A stretch of 9,739 bases of DNA from JBIOJM01 sp044450785 (GTDB lineage Bacteria > Planctomycetota > Planctomycetia > Isosphaerales > Isosphaeraceae), in assembly GCA_044450785.1 (NCBI GenBank), contig JBIOJM010000371.1, positions 1 to 9,739 on the forward strand, written 5' to 3'. A model generated the notes under the pieces. It made no database searches. It was not told the origin of the DNA and saw only the letters and a list, made by a program, of their open reading frames with translations. Below are positions 7,572 through 9,739 of the stretch, one piece after another. Each line of letters starts with the position of its first letter. The first letter of the stretch is position 1. The translations under genes were made by a program, and so were the position numbers.

Positions 7572-8471
7572 TCAAGCCCTCGCTTGCCGTGTGAGCAGGT
7601 AGCTCATCAGGGCCTTATCGAAGGGCATCCCCGTGTGCAGCGGAACGTAGTCGATGCGAGACCGGACGCAGTCGTTACGGTACGTGGCCCGAAACTTCTC
7701 GACCTCATCCAGATAATCGGCCTTGATCGCCTCGGCGTCGACCTCGATCGTCTCGTTGGTCTCGTTGTCCTCGAGACGAAGCATCCCCTCGAAAGGAAAC
7801 TCGGCCTCCGCCTCGTCCAGGATGTGAAAGATGATCAGGTCATGTCCCTTGAATCGCAGGCGATGGATGGCCTTCAAGATCGTCTCCGGGTCGCCCAAGA
7901 GGTCGCTGAAAAGCATGACCAAACTGCGGTGCCGGATCATGCTCGCGACCTGGTGCAGGCTTTCCTCGATCTGGGTGGTCCCGGCCGGTTTCAGCTTGGC
8001 CAGGAGCGACAGGATGTTACCGAGCTGGGATCGTTTGCTCCCTGGGGCCAGGCTCTGGCGGACCTTCTGGTCAAAGGCGATCAGTCCCACGGGGTCCTGC
8101 TGGTGGATCATCAGGTAGCAGAGGGCCGCGGCCAGGCTGATGCTGTACTCGAACTTGGTCAACTCCTGACGGTAAGTGTAGCCCATCGAGCCGGATAGGT
8201 CCATCACCAGATACCCGGTCAGGTTGGTCTCGGCCTGGAACTTCTTGACGTAGAAGCGGTCCGTCTTGGCGTAAACATTCCAGTCGATGTCCGCGATGTT
8301 GTCGCCCGGTGAGTACTTGCGGTGCTCTGAGAACTCGACCGAGAATCCCTGGAACGGACTGGCATGCAGACCGGCGATGAAACCCTCGACGATGAACTTG
8401 GCGCGCAGGTCGAGCCGCGCGACCTGGCGAATCACCTCGGGCTTCAGGTATTTCTCGGCTGTGCCCGCCAC
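7572..8471 (-). CDS. DUF58-family protein with VWA MIDAS
   Basis: A protein of 299 aa from GTG 8471. It carries the DUF58 core: HASPFQGFSVEFSEHRKY (36-53), then GDNIADIDWNVYAKTDRFYV (56-75). A VWA fold follows with a full MIDAS: DLSGS (91-95), GTT (164-166) and FSDLLGD (188-194). There is no TM segment, so it is probably cytoplasmic or peripheral. DUF58 proteins nearly always sit beside MoxR ATPases and are thought to bridge the ATPase to its membrane VWA partners. The start needs a decision. ATG 8516 would overlap the MoxR stop by 23 bp and has no Shine-Dalgarno sequence. GTG 8471 has GGGAGGG with a 5-nt spacer (8477-8483), leaves a 22-bp gap, and gives an N-terminus AGTAEKYLKPEVIRQVARLD of the kind I expect for planctomycete members, so I chose it; 314 aa from 8516 remains possible. 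The stop lies 17 bp before the BatA-like start. Confidence 0.9.
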   Translation of the reverse strand: MAGTAEKYLKPEVIRQVARLDLRAKFIVEGFIAGLHASPFQGFSVEFSEHRKYSPGDNIADIDWNVYAKTDRFYVKKFQAETNLTGYLVMDLSGSMGYTYRQELTKFEYSISLAAALCYLMIHQQDPVGLIAFDQKVRQSLAPGSKRSQLGNILSLLAKLKPAGTTQIEESLHQVASMIRHRSLVMLFSDLLGDPETILKAIHRLRFKGHDLIIFHILDEAEAEFPFEGMLRLEDNETNETIEVDAEAIKADYLDEVEKFRATYRNDCVRSRIDYVPLHTGMPFDKALMSYLLTRQARA

Positions 8472-8476
8472 TCCAA

Positions 8477-8483
8477 CCCTCCC
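8477..8483 (-). promoter_or_regulatory. Ribosome binding site deciding the DUF58 start
   Basis: The minus strand reads GGGAGGG followed by TTGGA and GTG at 8471. It is the strongest Shine-Dalgarno-like site in front of any gene here. It favours the GTG start over the upstream ATG at 8516, which lies inside the end of the MoxR gene. Confidence 0.5.
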
Positions 8484-8493
8484 GGCCCACCGA

Positions 8494-9525
<1,032 letters not shown>

Positions 9526-9528
9526 GCG

Positions 9529-9542
9529 ACAGGTCGACCTGT
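9529..9542. promoter_or_regulatory. 14-bp perfect palindrome before the MoxR gene
   Basis: ACAGGTCGACCTGT is its own reverse complement and ends 3 bp before ATG 9525. It lies well downstream of the candidate promoter, within the mRNA leader and where a Shine-Dalgarno site would normally be. It could be an operator blocking elongation or a protein-binding site on DNA; as RNA, with almost no loop, it would be a poor hairpin but could pair between transcripts. Function is unproven and chance remains possible. Confidence 0.4.
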
Positions 9543-9647
9543 TTGTCGGGTTAGCTGACCTATGAAACGGGGTGCGACCCCACGAGCAAGAGGACGGACG
9601 CGCATACCCCGGCGCAAGACTGGCGAAGCGCATCAGACGACCACTCT

Positions 9648-9677
9648 ATTCTAAGGCGACGGCGACGCACGATTCAA
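9648..9677 (-). promoter_or_regulatory. Candidate sigma-70-like promoter of the MoxR cluster
   Basis: The minus strand reads TTGAAT (9677-9672), an 18-nt spacer, then TAGAAT (9653-9648), matching the -35 hexamer at four of six and the -10 hexamer at five of six positions. It is the best promoter match in the 214 bp before the MoxR gene, where AT-rich sequence is rare. Transcription would begin near 9641, giving a leader of about 116 nt that contains a GC-rich hairpin (9569-9581) and the 14-bp palindrome. The rest of 9526-9739 shows no gene. Confidence 0.45.
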
Positions 9678-9739
9678 GCACGCGCGGACGGCACGCTGCA
9701 ATTCAGACGTAAGGAGGCGGGGCGTCCGGCGGCGGGGGC

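Noticed and set aside
9526..9633. N-terminal extension of the MoxR ATPase by 36 residues
   Set aside because: The added sequence is Arg/Ser/Pro-rich, unlike MoxR N-termini, and would begin only about 8 nt after the predicted transcript start.
9711..9717. Perfect plus-strand Shine-Dalgarno sequence AAGGAGG near the window end
   Set aside because: No ATG, GTG or TTG occurs at suitable distance in the remaining bases, so no start can be assigned.

Overview
The window is a GC-rich (by eye a little over 60%), densely packed bacterial segment in which every credible gene lies on the minus strand, so it is best read from base 9739 down to base 1. Gene content and protein style point to a planctomycete, most likely the Isosphaeraceae/Isosphaerales: a MoxR ATPase, a DUF58 protein and two large three-TM proteins with VWA and GATase-like folds stand in the order typical of planctomycete MoxR clusters. 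The taxonomic call is an inference from protein flavour, not from a marker gene.

Region A (9739 to 2965) is a four-gene MoxR/VWA cluster. A sigma-70-like promoter (9648-9677) precedes a leader of about 115 nt with a 14-bp perfect palindrome just before the first start codon. Then come the MoxR-family AAA+ ATPase (9525-8494), a DUF58 protein with a complete VWA MIDAS (8471-7572), a BatA-like membrane protein (7554-5329) and a second membrane VWA/GATase-like protein (5214-2965). The first three genes are almost touching. The third and fourth are separated by 114 bp holding a heptamer repeat arranged as a 25-bp perfect inverted repeat. By family knowledge, MoxR ATPases act with VWA partners in chaperone-like maturation or remodelling of envelope or metal-binding complexes. 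Here the soluble ATPase and DUF58 protein presumably work at the membrane on or with the two large VWA proteins, but the client is unknown.

Region B (2964 to 25) is a glycosyltransferase pair: a polytopic GT39-like (GT-C fold) membrane protein (2884-1247) and a GT2-family glycosyltransferase with two C-terminal TM helices (1185-25). A possible promoter lies in the 80-bp gap before the pair, so it may be its own transcription unit. A GT2 that loads a polyprenyl-phosphate sugar and a GT-C enzyme that uses it would be a coherent pathway, but this is inference.

No RNA gene, CRISPR array, transposase or phage gene is visible. The only gene-free stretch beyond about 115 bp is 9526-9739, upstream of the MoxR gene. 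The locus is largely ordinary for the group. The items that merit a second look are the heptamer inverted repeat, the palindrome in front of the MoxR gene, a strong antisense extended -10 element at 2923-2931, and a degenerate MIDAS in the BatA-like protein.
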